Shown piece after piece: positions 37,491 through 46,215 of a stretch of DNA of 64,000 bases; position 1 is the first letter of the stretch; the number at the start of each line of letters is the position of its first letter. Under the pieces are notes generated by a model. It ran no database searches. It had not been told where the DNA came from and was given only the letters and a program-made list of their open reading frames with translations. The position numbers and the translations under genes are program-made. Source of the DNA: Bradyrhizobium sp. BR13661 (GTDB lineage: Bacteria; Pseudomonadota; Alphaproteobacteria; Rhizobiales; Xanthobacteraceae); contig NZ_JARXWB010000022.1 of the NCBI RefSeq assembly GCF_029892425.1, positions 62,001 through 126,000 on the forward strand, given 5' to 3'.

Positions 37491-38153
37491 TCACGCCTCC
37501 CAGAAATCGCTCATCCGCGCGAAGACCCGATCGGCTCCGGCGGCCGACAATATAGCGCGGCCATCGCGGTCGCGATAATGGCTACCGCCGACAAATCCCC
37601 AGACCATCATCCCGGCCGCCTTGGCGGCCTGCACGCCGCTGACGCTGTCTTCGATCACAAGCGTACGCGCGGGATCAGCCAGCATCTTCGCGGCTGCGTG
37701 CAGAAAGAGATCCGGCGCCGGCTTTCCGTGCCTGACCATCTGCGCAGTGTAGAGCCGGTCACCGAAATGCGGCGCGAGGCCGGCCACATCAAGCGACAGC
37801 GAAACGCGGTCGAGGTCGCTCGACGATGCGACGCAGCACGGCGTTTTCAATTCGGACAGCACGGAGCCGACGCCAGGAATCGGCTGGAGTGCCCCGGTAA
37901 ACGTCTCGAGCACGCGCGCCTTCAGGCGCGGCAGAAAATCGCGAGGAAGGACCTGTCCGAGATCGCGATAGTGCTCCTCGACCGCCTTCGTGCTGCGTCC
38001 AAGGAAGAGTTCGAGCGCCCGTTCCACCGTGAGCTGAAGGCCGAACTCCGCCAGCACTTCCGACAGGCAACGACAGCTCAGGAGCTCGCTGTCGACGAGC
38101 ACGCCGTCGCAATCGAAGACGATCAGATCGGGTTTTGGCCTGTCCTGGTCCAT
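37491..38153 (-). CDS. HAD-superfamily hydrolase, phosphoglucomutase/phosphatase-like
   Basis: The 220-residue protein has the HAD motif FDCDGVLVDSE with Asp14 nucleophile and Asp16, a four-helix cap, the SSS motif (CVASSSDLDRV), Lys in GKPAPDLFLHA and IEDSVSGVQAA. This fits subclass IA sugar-phosphate phosphatases and beta-phosphoglucomutase relatives. It is co-transcribed with the SorC regulator. HAD genes of this kind are common in rhizobial polyol clusters, where they may remove excess sugar phosphate; this role is inferred. Confidence 0.85.
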   Translation of the reverse strand: MDQDRPKPDLIVFDCDGVLVDSELLSCRCLSEVLAEFGLQLTVERALELFLGRSTKAVEEHYRDLGQVLPRDFLPRLKARVLETFTGALQPIPGVGSVLSELKTPCCVASSSDLDRVSLSLDVAGLAPHFGDRLYTAQMVRHGKPAPDLFLHAAAKMLADPARTLVIEDSVSGVQAAKAAGMMVWGFVGGSHYRDRDGRAILSAAGADRVFARMSDFWEA

Positions 38154-38162
38154 CCGGTCATT

Positions 38163-38190
38163 CGATCATATACCCAGATGATGAGCAATA
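38163..38190. promoter_or_regulatory. Second pair of half-sites 19 bp apart, upstream of HAD-sorC
   Basis: CGATCATAT at 38163 and TGAGCAATA at 38182 are 19 bp apart and resemble the half-sites upstream of the importer operon (TGAGCATAT). They lie about 10-37 bp before the HAD start. This suggests autoregulation by the SorC protein. Confidence 0.4.
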
Positions 38191-38249
38191 GCTCAGGAGC
38201 TTGGCGCGCCGGTGGCGGTTGAGGCCATCTGGCGGCGTGGCTACCCTTG

Positions 38250-38369
38250 TCAAAACAGCACAAAGGCACCGATCAGCAAACCCGCAGCGAAGGAAATGAG
38301 CCCTAAGGTGCAGACGGAAACGATGCGCACGAGGATGCGAAGTCGCACCTCATACTCATCGTCTGTCAT
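38250..38369 (-). CDS. Possible 39-residue membrane peptide
   Basis: A short minus-strand frame begins MTDDEYEVRLRILVRIVSV and continues with a hydrophobic run ending LIGAFVLF: an acidic then basic N-terminus followed by one membrane helix. An in-frame GTG seven codons upstream would add MAAQIHE. No clear ribosome site is present. The amphipathic-to-hydrophobic layout is typical of real small membrane proteins, but no homologue could be checked. Confidence 0.4.
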   Translation of the reverse strand: MTDDEYEVRLRILVRIVSVCTLGLISFAAGLLIGAFVLF

Positions 38370-38547
38370 CTCGTGGATTTGAGCCGCCACTGGTGCTGCC
38401 CTGCCCGTGTGCTATTCGGCACTTCTGGATTTATAGCCCAAATCATGGTCAAGGCGAGGCATTGGCACGGAGGTATTTGCCGTGATCGGAATTTGGGAAA
38501 ATTGTACCGTATGGGGTGGCGCCGCAGCCCCACCCGCGGGTGATTCC

Positions 38548-39783
38548 CTACCGCCGCTGGTTATACACGTCGATGCACACGGCTCCCAGCAGCACCAGGC
38601 CCTTGATGACCTGCTGGTAGTCGATGCCGATGCCGAGGATGGACATGCCGTTGTTCATCACGCCCATGATCATGGCGCCGACCACGGCGCCGCCGACGCG
38701 GCCGACGCCGCCATAGGCCGAGGCGCCGCCGATGAAGCAGGCGGCGATGACGTCGAGCTCGAAGCCCAGACCCGCCTTGGGCGTTGCGGTGTTGAGACGC
38801 GCGGCGAAGACGAGACCGGCAAGCGCGGCCAGCACGCCCATGTTGACGAAGGTGAAGAAGGTCAGTCGCTCGGTCTTGATGCCCGACAGGCCTGCCGCCT
38901 TGGCGTTGCCGCCGACGGCATAGATCTGCCGACCGATCACGGTGCGGCGGGTGACGAAACCATAGAGCGCGATCAGGACGCTCATGATCACGAGCACGTT
39001 GGGCAGGCCGCGATAGGTCGCGATCAGATAGGTGAAATAGAGCACGGCGCAGGCAAGCACGATGCTCTTGCCCAGGAAGAACGCGTAAGGCTCAACCTCG
39101 ATGCCGTGCGACACCTCACGTGCACGGCTCTTGGCACTGGCGTAGACCAGCCCTAGCGCCAGAGCGACTCCGATCAGCATCGAGATCGGATGCAGCGTGC
39201 CGGCTTCTGAAACAAAGTTACACCCGAAGAAACTAGCTGGCTCAGGCTGGGAACAGGCGAGCTCCGGAATGAAGCCTGACGACAGCTTCTGGAAGGTCGA
39301 CGGGAACGGCCCGAGCGACTGGCCCTGCAATACCGCGAGCGCGAGGCCTTTGAACACCAGCATGCCGGCGAGGGTGACGATGAAGGACGGGATCTTGAAA
39401 TAGGCCACCCAATAGCCCTGCGCGGCGCCGATGGCCGCGCCGACGGCGAGGCAGATGATGAAGGCGAGCGTGTAGTCGACCTTGTATGTCACCATCAGAA
39501 GAGCAGCGACCGCGCCGACGAACCCCGCGACCGATCCGACCGACAAGTCGATGTGACCGGTGACGATCACCAGCAGCATGCCCAGCGCCATGATGACGAT
39601 GTAGCTGTTCTGGAGCACAAGGTTGGTCAGGTTGAGCGGCTGCAGCAGCGTGCCGCTGGTCATGACCTGGAAGAACAGCATGATCGCAATCAGCGACATC
39701 AACATGCCGTAGTTGCGCAGATTGTTCTTGATGAAGCTGCCGTGCCGGCGCTCCTCGGGCAGCGAAACCGTCTTGTCGGTCAT
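38548..39783 (-). CDS. mmsB: Multiple-monosaccharide ABC transporter permease MmsB (GguB)
   Basis: The 411-residue inner-membrane permease has about ten membrane segments and the family motif VTGHIDLSVGSVAGFVGAVA. A loop with paired Cys (LACSQPEPASFFGC) and the late GGASAYGGVGRVGGAVVGA segment are also present. Its length fits MmsB/GguB rather than shorter RbsC-type permeases. Its start overlaps the ATPase stop (ATGA). It forms the pore for the ChvE-dependent sugar importer and is the last gene of the 11-gene cluster. Confidence 0.93.
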   Translation of the reverse strand: MTDKTVSLPEERRHGSFIKNNLRNYGMLMSLIAIMLFFQVMTSGTLLQPLNLTNLVLQNSYIVIMALGMLLVIVTGHIDLSVGSVAGFVGAVAALLMVTYKVDYTLAFIICLAVGAAIGAAQGYWVAYFKIPSFIVTLAGMLVFKGLALAVLQGQSLGPFPSTFQKLSSGFIPELACSQPEPASFFGCNFVSEAGTLHPISMLIGVALALGLVYASAKSRAREVSHGIEVEPYAFFLGKSIVLACAVLYFTYLIATYRGLPNVLVIMSVLIALYGFVTRRTVIGRQIYAVGGNAKAAGLSGIKTERLTFFTFVNMGVLAALAGLVFAARLNTATPKAGLGFELDVIAACFIGGASAYGGVGRVGGAVVGAMIMGVMNNGMSILGIGIDYQQVIKGLVLLGAVCIDVYNQRR

Positions 39784-41372
39784 GGCCGCAATCCTCCCAT
39801 CTCCGCGACCCTGGCCGCGCCGTTTCCGTTGCTTCGTTCATTGCGCATGATGGCGCGCATGATGTTTTCCTGTGTCGCCTCGGCGCCCGGGAACTCGCCG
39901 ACAAAGGCGCCGTCGTTCATGACGCAGATGCGGTCGCAGATGCCGAGCAGCTCGGGCATCTCCGAGGAGATCACCACGACGCCACGGCCGGCTTCTGCCA
40001 GCTCGTTGATGATACAGTAAATCTCATATTTGGCACCGACGTCGATGCCCCTTGTCGGCTCGTCCAGGATCAAGACCTTGGGGTCGGTCATCAGCCATTT
40101 CGACAGCACGACCTTCTGCTGGTTCCCGCCGGAGAGCTGACCGGTCTCCTGGTAGACGTCGGAACAGCGAATCCGCATGCGGTTGCGGTAGTCGCTGGCG
40201 ACCTTCAGCTCGGCGATGTCGTCGATGACCCTCCCCGGCGCGACCTGGTCGAGGCTTGCCAGCGTAATGTTCTTGCGGACGTCGTCGGCCAGGATCAGCC
40301 CAAGCTGCTTACGGTCCTCGGTCACATAGGCAAGGCCCGCGTCGATGGCGGCCGCGACGTTTGGCAGCACGATCTCATGGCCCTCGAGGGCGATGCGGCC
40401 GGTGATATTGGTGCCCCAGGCGCGGCCGAACAGGCTCATGGCGAACTCGGTACGACCCGCGCCCATCAGTCCGGCGATGCCGACGACCTCACCGCGTTTG
40501 ACGCCGAAATTGACGTTCTTGATCACCTGCCGGTCGGGATGAATGGGGTGATAGACCGACCAGTTCGCCACCTCGAGCACCGGCTCGCCGATCTTCGCGC
40601 TGCGCTCCGGGAAGCGATGGGCCAGATCGCGATTGACCATGCTGCGGATGATGCGGTCTTCCTGGATCGGCTCGGCGCGGCAGTCGATGCTGTCGACGGT
40701 GCGTCCGTCGCGCAGCACGGTGATATGGTCGGCGACGCGGGCGACCTCGTTGAGCTTGTGCGAGATCAGGATCGAGCCGATGCCCCGCTCGCGGAACTTC
40801 ATCAGGCGTTCGAGCAGTGCGGCGCTATCGGCCTCGTTCAGGCTGGCGGTCGGCTCGTCCAGGATCAGCATCCGAACACGCTTGGACAGCGCCTTGGCAA
40901 TCTCGACCAACTGCTGCTTGCCGACGCCGAGATCGGTGATCAGGGTATCGGGCGATTCCTTCAGGCCAACTTGCGCGAGCAGCTCGCGCGTGCGCCGGTA
41001 CACCTCGTCGCGATCGATCACGCCGAATTTTGACGGCGGGTGCGAGAGAAAAATATTCTCCGCGATCGACATCAGCGGGATCAGCGCCAGCTCCTGATGG
41101 ATGATGATGATACCGAGCGCCTCGGAATCGTTGATGTCGCGGAAGCGGCGTTCCTCGCCCTCGAAGACGATGGTGCCCTCGTAGCTGCCCGCCGGGTACA
41201 CTCCGCTCAGCACCTTCATCAAGGTTGATTTGCCGGCGCCATTCTCGCCGACGAGGGCGTGGATCTGCCCGGCCTCGACCGAGAAATTGACGTCACGCAA
41301 CGCCTGCACACCGGCAAAGCTCTTGCTGACGTTGCGCATCTCCAGCATGGCGGTCATCGCATTACGTCCCAT
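39780..41372 (-). CDS. mmsA: Multiple-monosaccharide ABC transporter ATP-binding protein MmsA (GguA)
   Basis: The 530-residue tandem ATPase has a complete N-terminal half (Walker A GENGAGKST, GVGKQQLVEIAKAL signature, LILDEPTASLNE). The C-terminal half has a degenerate Walker A (GLMGAGRTE) and the signature LSGGNQQKVVLSKWL with LILDEPTRGIDVGA. This is the normal CUT2 arrangement. Near its start an in-frame ATG (MTAML) five codons later is possible. It powers the ChvE-MmsB importer. Confidence 0.94.
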   Translation of the reverse strand: MGRNAMTAMLEMRNVSKSFAGVQALRDVNFSVEAGQIHALVGENGAGKSTLMKVLSGVYPAGSYEGTIVFEGEERRFRDINDSEALGIIIIHQELALIPLMSIAENIFLSHPPSKFGVIDRDEVYRRTRELLAQVGLKESPDTLITDLGVGKQQLVEIAKALSKRVRMLILDEPTASLNEADSAALLERLMKFRERGIGSILISHKLNEVARVADHITVLRDGRTVDSIDCRAEPIQEDRIIRSMVNRDLAHRFPERSAKIGEPVLEVANWSVYHPIHPDRQVIKNVNFGVKRGEVVGIAGLMGAGRTEFAMSLFGRAWGTNITGRIALEGHEIVLPNVAAAIDAGLAYVTEDRKQLGLILADDVRKNITLASLDQVAPGRVIDDIAELKVASDYRNRMRIRCSDVYQETGQLSGGNQQKVVLSKWLMTDPKVLILDEPTRGIDVGAKYEIYCIINELAEAGRGVVVISSEMPELLGICDRICVMNDGAFVGEFPGAEATQENIMRAIMRNERSNGNGAARVAEMGGLRP

Positions 41373-41381
41373 CCGTTACGT

Positions 41382-41407
41382 CCCTCTCCCCGCGTACGGG
41401 GAGAGGG
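41382..41407. terminator. Perfect 11-bp hairpin after chvE
   Basis: CCCTCTCCCCG pairs perfectly with CGGGGAGAGGG around a CGTA loop. It lies 14 bp after the chvE stop and before mmsA. It is the best copy of the REP-like hairpin seen at 8828-8848. It probably stabilises the binding-protein message or attenuates read-through into the ATPase gene. Confidence 0.65.
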
Positions 41408-41420
41408 AAACTCGACAGTC

Positions 41421-42494
41421 TTACTGGAACTGCGACTTCTTGTAGTAGCCGCTGTCAATCAGGGTCTTCTCCCAATTGTCCTTATACACCACGACCGGCT
41501 TCAGCAGATAGGACGGCACGGTCTTGGCACCGTTCTCATAGGTCTTGGTGTCGTTCACCGTGACCTGCTTGCCGGCGAGCGCGGCATCGACCATATCGGC
41601 GGTGACCTTGGCGAGATCGCGGGTGTCCTTGAAAATGGTCGAATACTGGTCGCCGCGCAGCATCGCCTTGATCGACGGAACCTCGGCGTCCTGGCCGCTG
41701 ATGATCGGCATGGGCTGATCCGCCGTGCCGTAGCCCACGCCCTTCAGCGAGGAGATGATACCGATCGAGAGGCCGTCATAGGGCGACAGCACAGCGTTCA
41801 CCTTCTTGTTGCCGTAGTAGGCACTGAGCAGGTTGTCCATGCGGGCCTGGGCGGTGGCACCGTCCCAGCGCAGCGTTGCGACCTTGTCCATGCCCGTCTG
41901 CCCGGACACGACGACGAGCTTCTTGCTGTCGATGTAGGGCTGAAGCACGCTCATCGCGCCGTTGTAGAAGAAGTAGGCGTTGTTGTCGTCGGGTGAGCCG
42001 CCGAACAGCTCGATGTTGAAAGGCCCCTTGCCGTCCTTGAGGCCGAGTCCCTGCACGATCGATTCCGCCTGCAGCACGCCGACCTGGAAGTTGTCGAAGG
42101 TCGCGTAATAGTCGACATTCGGCGTACCGCGGATCAGGCGGTCATAGGCGATCACGGTGATGCCCTTGGCCTTGGCCTGCTTGAGCACGTCCGACAGCGT
42201 GGTGCCGTCGATCGCGGCGATCACGAGTGCCTTGGCGCCCTTGGTCACCATGTTCTCGACCTGCGAGAGCTGGTTCGGGATGTCGTCTTCGGCATATTGC
42301 AGGTCGGTGTTGTAGCCGCGCTCCTTCAGCACCTTCACCATGTTGTTGCCGTCGTCGATCCAGCGCGCCGAGGACTTGGTCGGCATGGCGATGCCGACTG
42401 TTGCCTTGTCCTGCGCGGAGGCCGTCAGGCCCGTGGCCATTGTTGCAGCGCCGGCCAGCGCCATCGCGAGAAATGTCGTCTTCAATTTCAACAT
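41421..42494 (-). CDS. chvE: Multiple sugar-binding periplasmic protein ChvE
   Basis: The 357-residue binding protein has a signal peptide (cut after TASA, before QDKATVGIAMPTKSSARW). The ChvE-specific features IAMPTKSSARWIDDG, LIRGTPNVDYYATFDN, the glycan/ligand region IELFGGSPDDNNAYFF and DTKTYENGAKTVPSYLL are present. In Agrobacterium ChvE binds galactose, glucose, arabinose, xylose and related aldoses, and feeds both uptake and VirA signalling; no virA is present here. With MmsAB it forms a complete importer. Confidence 0.93.
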   Translation of the reverse strand: MLKLKTTFLAMALAGAATMATGLTASAQDKATVGIAMPTKSSARWIDDGNNMVKVLKERGYNTDLQYAEDDIPNQLSQVENMVTKGAKALVIAAIDGTTLSDVLKQAKAKGITVIAYDRLIRGTPNVDYYATFDNFQVGVLQAESIVQGLGLKDGKGPFNIELFGGSPDDNNAYFFYNGAMSVLQPYIDSKKLVVVSGQTGMDKVATLRWDGATAQARMDNLLSAYYGNKKVNAVLSPYDGLSIGIISSLKGVGYGTADQPMPIISGQDAEVPSIKAMLRGDQYSTIFKDTRDLAKVTADMVDAALAGKQVTVNDTKTYENGAKTVPSYLLKPVVVYKDNWEKTLIDSGYYKKSQFQ

Positions 42495-42567
42495 GCTTCA
42501 CTCCCGTTGGGTGTCAGACTGTTTCTTAGGTCGTTCAGTACGTCGGTAGAGGTCGGTTTCGGATCTC

Positions 42568-43449
42568 CTATGCGAGCTTGACATCAGGCTCCGCGCGACC
42601 GCGCGCGGAGGCTTGTAGCAGAAACGTGCGGCCGGCCAGTGGGTCGGCGGCGCGCGCCTCCGCATCCATATCCTGCCAGGCGGACGTGACAAGCAGGCGC
42701 GACAAATCGGGGCCGACGAAAGCAGGGCAACTCGCCTGTCTGGCGGGCACATGCAGCGAGCGCAGGCGCTCGCCTTGGGGAGAATAGACATCGACCCTGC
42801 CGGCGCCCCAGCAGGCGTTCCATATCTGCCCGTCGGCATCGCACACGGAGCCATCGAGCCCGCCGACGCCGGTGTGGCGGAGCAACACGTCCGGCTCCCC
42901 GCGCGGCAGGCCCGTGTCGGGATTGAGCGGCACAGCGTAAAGCACGGCGCGCACCGTATCGGTGAAGTAGCCGGTGGCACCATCCGGCGAAAAGCAGATC
43001 GAGTTGGGAATGCTGATGCCCGGAAACAGCGTCGAGATCTTGCCACGGTGGAGCGCGTAGATTGCTCCCGCCCCCCGCTCGGCCTTGCGCCCCATGGTGC
43101 CGATCCAGAACGTGCCGGATCGATGCACACGGCAATCATTGGAACGCGTCGCAGGATTATCCGCTTCAAGCGGACAGAACAGCGTCATCACGCCATCGGC
43201 GACTGTTCGGATGTAGAGACCATCCTCCGCAACGATGAGCTGCCGCTCGGCATCGATCCGCCCAAGCGCGCTCGCCATCCGGCCGAGCGCGTGGACGCGG
43301 ATCGTACCGCCACCGAGATGCGCCTCGAATAGCTTCCCTTCGCGAATGTCGAACCACCAGGCGGTGTCGGTGGCCACGTCATAGGTCGGCCCCTCGCCGA
43401 GGTGGCAGGGATGATCCGAGAGAACGGAGGTTGGCACCTCTTCCATCAT
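42568..43449 (-). CDS. SMP-30/gluconolactonase-family sugar lactonase
   Basis: The 293-residue beta-propeller protein has a metal-site Glu in LGEGPTYD (start of blade 1), Asn residues in RSNDCRVHRSGTFWIGTM, and the Asp of GLDGSVCDADGQIW. These match the SMP-30/gluconolactonase/LRE family. It starts at ATG 43449, overlapping the mutarotase stop. It should open the aldonolactone produced by the aldose 1-dehydrogenase two genes upstream. A longer upstream frame runs into the neighbouring gene and is not real coding. Confidence 0.88.
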   Translation of the reverse strand: MMEEVPTSVLSDHPCHLGEGPTYDVATDTAWWFDIREGKLFEAHLGGGTIRVHALGRMASALGRIDAERQLIVAEDGLYIRTVADGVMTLFCPLEADNPATRSNDCRVHRSGTFWIGTMGRKAERGAGAIYALHRGKISTLFPGISIPNSICFSPDGATGYFTDTVRAVLYAVPLNPDTGLPRGEPDVLLRHTGVGGLDGSVCDADGQIWNACWGAGRVDVYSPQGERLRSLHVPARQASCPAFVGPDLSRLLVTSAWQDMDAEARAADPLAGRTFLLQASARGRAEPDVKLA

Positions 43450-44522
43450 GGCGACCTCACCGCAAAGCGATAGACGGTGTGATGGCGATAGACGCCGCCG
43501 GGATCGAGGCGCGGGCTCGGAAAGTCCGGCCGGTTCGGCGCATTCGGCCAGATATGCGGCTCGAGGCACAACGCGTCCGATTGACGGATCAGCTTGCCGC
43601 CCTTGCCCGAGATCGAGCCGTCGAGATAGTTGCCGGAATAGACTTGCAAGCCAGGCTGGTCGGTGAACAGCTCCATGATCCGCCCTGAAAGCGGTGCCTC
43701 CAGCCGGGCCGCGAGCGCGAGCTTGCCGTCGCGCGCGAGGCAATAGGTGTGGTCGTAGCCCTTGCCATTCCGCAATTGCTGATCGTTCTCGCGGATACGT
43801 GCGCCGACAGCGTGGGCCTCGCGGAAGTCGAATGCTGTGCCGGCCACCGCGCGCGGCGATTCCGGCAGCGGGATGGCGATGGGATCAATGGCCAGGAAAT
43901 GCTCTGCCGCGACCGTCAGTTTGTGATCGAGGATGGACGTGCCTGACATGGCACCTTCCAAATTGAAAAAGCTGTGGTTGGTGAGGTTCACGATGGTCGG
44001 GCGATCGGTCCGCGCCTCCATCGTCAGCGACAGCTCGGTCGGGCCGGTGACGCGATAGGTCAGGATCACATCGAGCTTGCCGGGATAATTCTCCTCGCCG
44101 TGCGGGCTCGTGTAGGTCAGCGTAACCGCAGGGCTCGCGCCGTCGTCGATCCCGGCAATGTCCCAGAGCTTGCGATCGAAACCATCGAGACCGCCATGCA
44201 GCGCGTTGGGGCCGTTGTTGATTGGAAGCCGGAAAGTCTCGCCGTCGAGCGCGAACTGTCCGTTAGCGATACGGTTGGCGTAGCGGCCCACTGTCGCGCC
44301 GAAAAACTTGCGTTCGGCGAGATAGCCGGCGAAGGCGTCATGGCCCAGCACGACGTCGTCGTAACGGCCCTTGGCGTCCGGCGCGATCAGCGCCTGGATC
44401 ACCGCGCCATGGGTGATGATGCGAGCCTCAAACCCGCCCTCCCCGCGCAGCACGATACGCTCGACACTGCGTCCATCCGGCAGCGTTCCGAAAACGTCTT
44501 TGGTTACTTTCGCACCAACCAT
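43446..44522 (-). CDS. galM: Aldose 1-epimerase (mutarotase)
   Basis: The 358-residue protein has the GalM fold with His109 (NALHGG), catalytic acid His183 (NLTNHSFFNLEG) and base Glu321 (ALCLEPHIWPN). GRYANRIANGQF is the family substrate loop. It interconverts alpha and beta anomers of aldoses so that the beta-pyranose can be oxidised by the dehydrogenase encoded just upstream. It starts two bases after that gene and overlaps the lactonase gene. No signal peptide is seen. Confidence 0.93.
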   Translation of the reverse strand: MVGAKVTKDVFGTLPDGRSVERIVLRGEGGFEARIITHGAVIQALIAPDAKGRYDDVVLGHDAFAGYLAERKFFGATVGRYANRIANGQFALDGETFRLPINNGPNALHGGLDGFDRKLWDIAGIDDGASPAVTLTYTSPHGEENYPGKLDVILTYRVTGPTELSLTMEARTDRPTIVNLTNHSFFNLEGAMSGTSILDHKLTVAAEHFLAIDPIAIPLPESPRAVAGTAFDFREAHAVGARIRENDQQLRNGKGYDHTYCLARDGKLALAARLEAPLSGRIMELFTDQPGLQVYSGNYLDGSISGKGGKLIRQSDALCLEPHIWPNAPNRPDFPSPRLDPGGVYRHHTVYRFAVRSP

Positions 44523-44524
44523 GT

Positions 44525-45451
44525 CTAGTCCACAAACGGTTCGACGATATCACGCTTGCCGAGCAGGAAAGCGTCGGCGACGAGACGAAGCGGTGCCAGG
44601 TCGACATCGCTCGCGCCTGACGCCGCGAGCTTGACGAAGTGACGGTAGAGTTCTCGATATTCCTCATCAGGCGCCTCGGCAACAACCTTGCCGTCGACCG
44701 CCATGATCCTGCCGCCGCGGGACAACGTCATCCGGCCCTGATCGGTTTCCGCGACGATATCCCAGCTCTGCGGCCCGGTCTGACGAAAGTCGAACTCGGC
44801 TGTGACAGGCAGACCGCTGATGTCGGTCAGCGTCAGGTTGGCGGCAATCGGCGACTGGCAATTGGCCGGAAAGGCAAGTTTGGCCGCGGTGACGAACACC
44901 GGCCTTGGCAGGATGCGGGTCAGGATCGAGAGCGCATTGATGCCGGGATCGAACACGCCGAGCCCGCCGGGCTCCCAGATCCAGGCCTGGCCCGGATGCC
45001 AGACGCGGACGTCTTCCTTCCAGATGATGTGCACCGACTTGATCTGGCGCGTCGCCAGCCATTCACGGGCCGGTTCGACGGCCGGCGCGTGGCGCGAATG
45101 CCAGGTCGCAAACAAGGTGCGCTTTGCATCTGCTGCCATCGCCACCAGCGGATCGAGCTCGGCAACGCCGATGCCGGGTGGCTTCTCCAGCATGACATGC
45201 TTGCCGGCGGCGAGTGCCGCGGCGGCCTGGGCGCGTCGCACCTGCGGCGGGGTGCAGAGCGATACCGCATCGATCTCCGGGCCCTTCTCCAGCAGCTCCT
45301 CGATGGTCGCAAAATGCGGCAGGCCCGGCAGCGACGCGTTACGACTGGCAACGGCGGCAAGCATGGCGCCTGACGTCGCGGCGATCGCACCGACATGCTG
45401 GTCGCGCGCGATCTTGCCGAATCCGACGATGGCGATACGAAGATCTGTCAC
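44525..45451 (-). CDS. Gfo/Idh/MocA-family aldose 1-dehydrogenase (D-galactose/L-arabinose type)
   Basis: The 308-residue oxidoreductase has an NAD(P)-binding G10-F-G12-K-I-A motif and the family EKP motif (HVMLEKPPGIG). FATWHSRHAPAVEPAREWL and EDVRVWHPGQAWIWEPGGLG match the pseudomonad Gal and Azospirillum arabinose dehydrogenase subgroup. It oxidises an aldopyranose at C1 to a lactone. Its start overlaps the GntR stop (ATGA), and mutarotase and lactonase follow, completing the lactone route. Confidence 0.88.
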   Translation of the reverse strand: MTDLRIAIVGFGKIARDQHVGAIAATSGAMLAAVASRNASLPGLPHFATIEELLEKGPEIDAVSLCTPPQVRRAQAAAALAAGKHVMLEKPPGIGVAELDPLVAMAADAKRTLFATWHSRHAPAVEPAREWLATRQIKSVHIIWKEDVRVWHPGQAWIWEPGGLGVFDPGINALSILTRILPRPVFVTAAKLAFPANCQSPIAANLTLTDISGLPVTAEFDFRQTGPQSWDIVAETDQGRMTLSRGGRIMAVDGKVVAEAPDEEYRELYRHFVKLAASGASDVDLAPLRLVADAFLLGKRDIVEPFVD

Positions 45452-46215
45452 GAACTTTCTCCAGATTCTACAGGTGCGGCCGGCGCTGTCTCGGCCGCCA
45501 TTCCCTTATGCCGGCGCATGCCGTTGTGAATGACGAAGGCCATGGCTTCGGCCGCTGCCTCAGCGTCACCGGCTGCAATCGAGTCGGCGATCTTCTGGTG
45601 CCAGACCAACGCGATCTCGCGGTCCTCCGACCCGGCAGGTGCACTGAGCATGAACGCCGTGCGCAAGGCGGCTTCGATCACATGCCCGATGGAGCGCATG
45701 AACGGATTGCCGGACGCTCGCGCCACCGCAAGGTGCAAAGCGAGATCGGCTTCGGCAAAGCCAACGGACTCGGACGTTTCCTGCCGCATGCGGTCCATGC
45801 TGCGTTGAAGCTCGGCGACGTCTTCCTCCGAACGGCGCTTGGCCGCGAGCGCTGCCGCGCGCGGTTCGACCGCAAGACGTATCTCGGCGAGATCGTTGAG
45901 AAAGCGCCTGTCGATGCCGGCGTCGAGATGCCAGGCGAGCACATCGGCGTCGAACATGTTCCAGGCGGCGCGCCCGCGTACGACAGTGCCAACCCGGGCC
46001 TTGGTGGTGAGCAGTCCCTTGGCGACCAGCGTCTTCACGCTCTCGCGGAGCACCGGCCGCGACACGCCAAACATCGCCGTCAGCTCGGCATCGCCCGGAA
46101 GCCGCACGCCTTCCGCATACCGGCCCGCGATGATGTCGACACCGATCGAGCGGGACACCTCCGCGTGGTTCGAATGGGCCCGTCGTGTCGGGATAACGAC
46201 GATGCGCGAGGTCAT
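45448..46215 (-). CDS. GntR-family (FadR subfamily) transcriptional regulator
   Basis: The 255-residue regulator has an N-terminal winged helix (LPGDAELTAMFGVSRPVLRE, followed by LVAKGLLTTKARVGTVV). An all-helical FCD ligand domain has the metal-type pattern of Asp/His residues (DLALHLAVARASGN, LVWHQKIADSI). ATG 46215 overlaps the permease stop by four bases. It lies in the middle of the sugar-oxidation cluster and is the likely repressor of the ytfQ promoter. The ligand is probably an aldonate or sugar. Confidence 0.92.
   Translation of the reverse strand: MTSRIVVIPTRRAHSNHAEVSRSIGVDIIAGRYAEGVRLPGDAELTAMFGVSRPVLRESVKTLVAKGLLTTKARVGTVVRGRAAWNMFDADVLAWHLDAGIDRRFLNDLAEIRLAVEPRAAALAAKRRSEEDVAELQRSMDRMRQETSESVGFAEADLALHLAVARASGNPFMRSIGHVIEAALRTAFMLSAPAGSEDREIALVWHQKIADSIAAGDAEAAAEAMAFVIHNGMRRHKGMAAETAPAAPVESGESS

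Noticed and set aside
38464..38482. TGGCAC followed by TTGCC, resembling a sigma-54 promoter
   Set aside because: The GG to GC spacing is 13 bases, not the required 10, and no gene starts correctly downstream on that strand.
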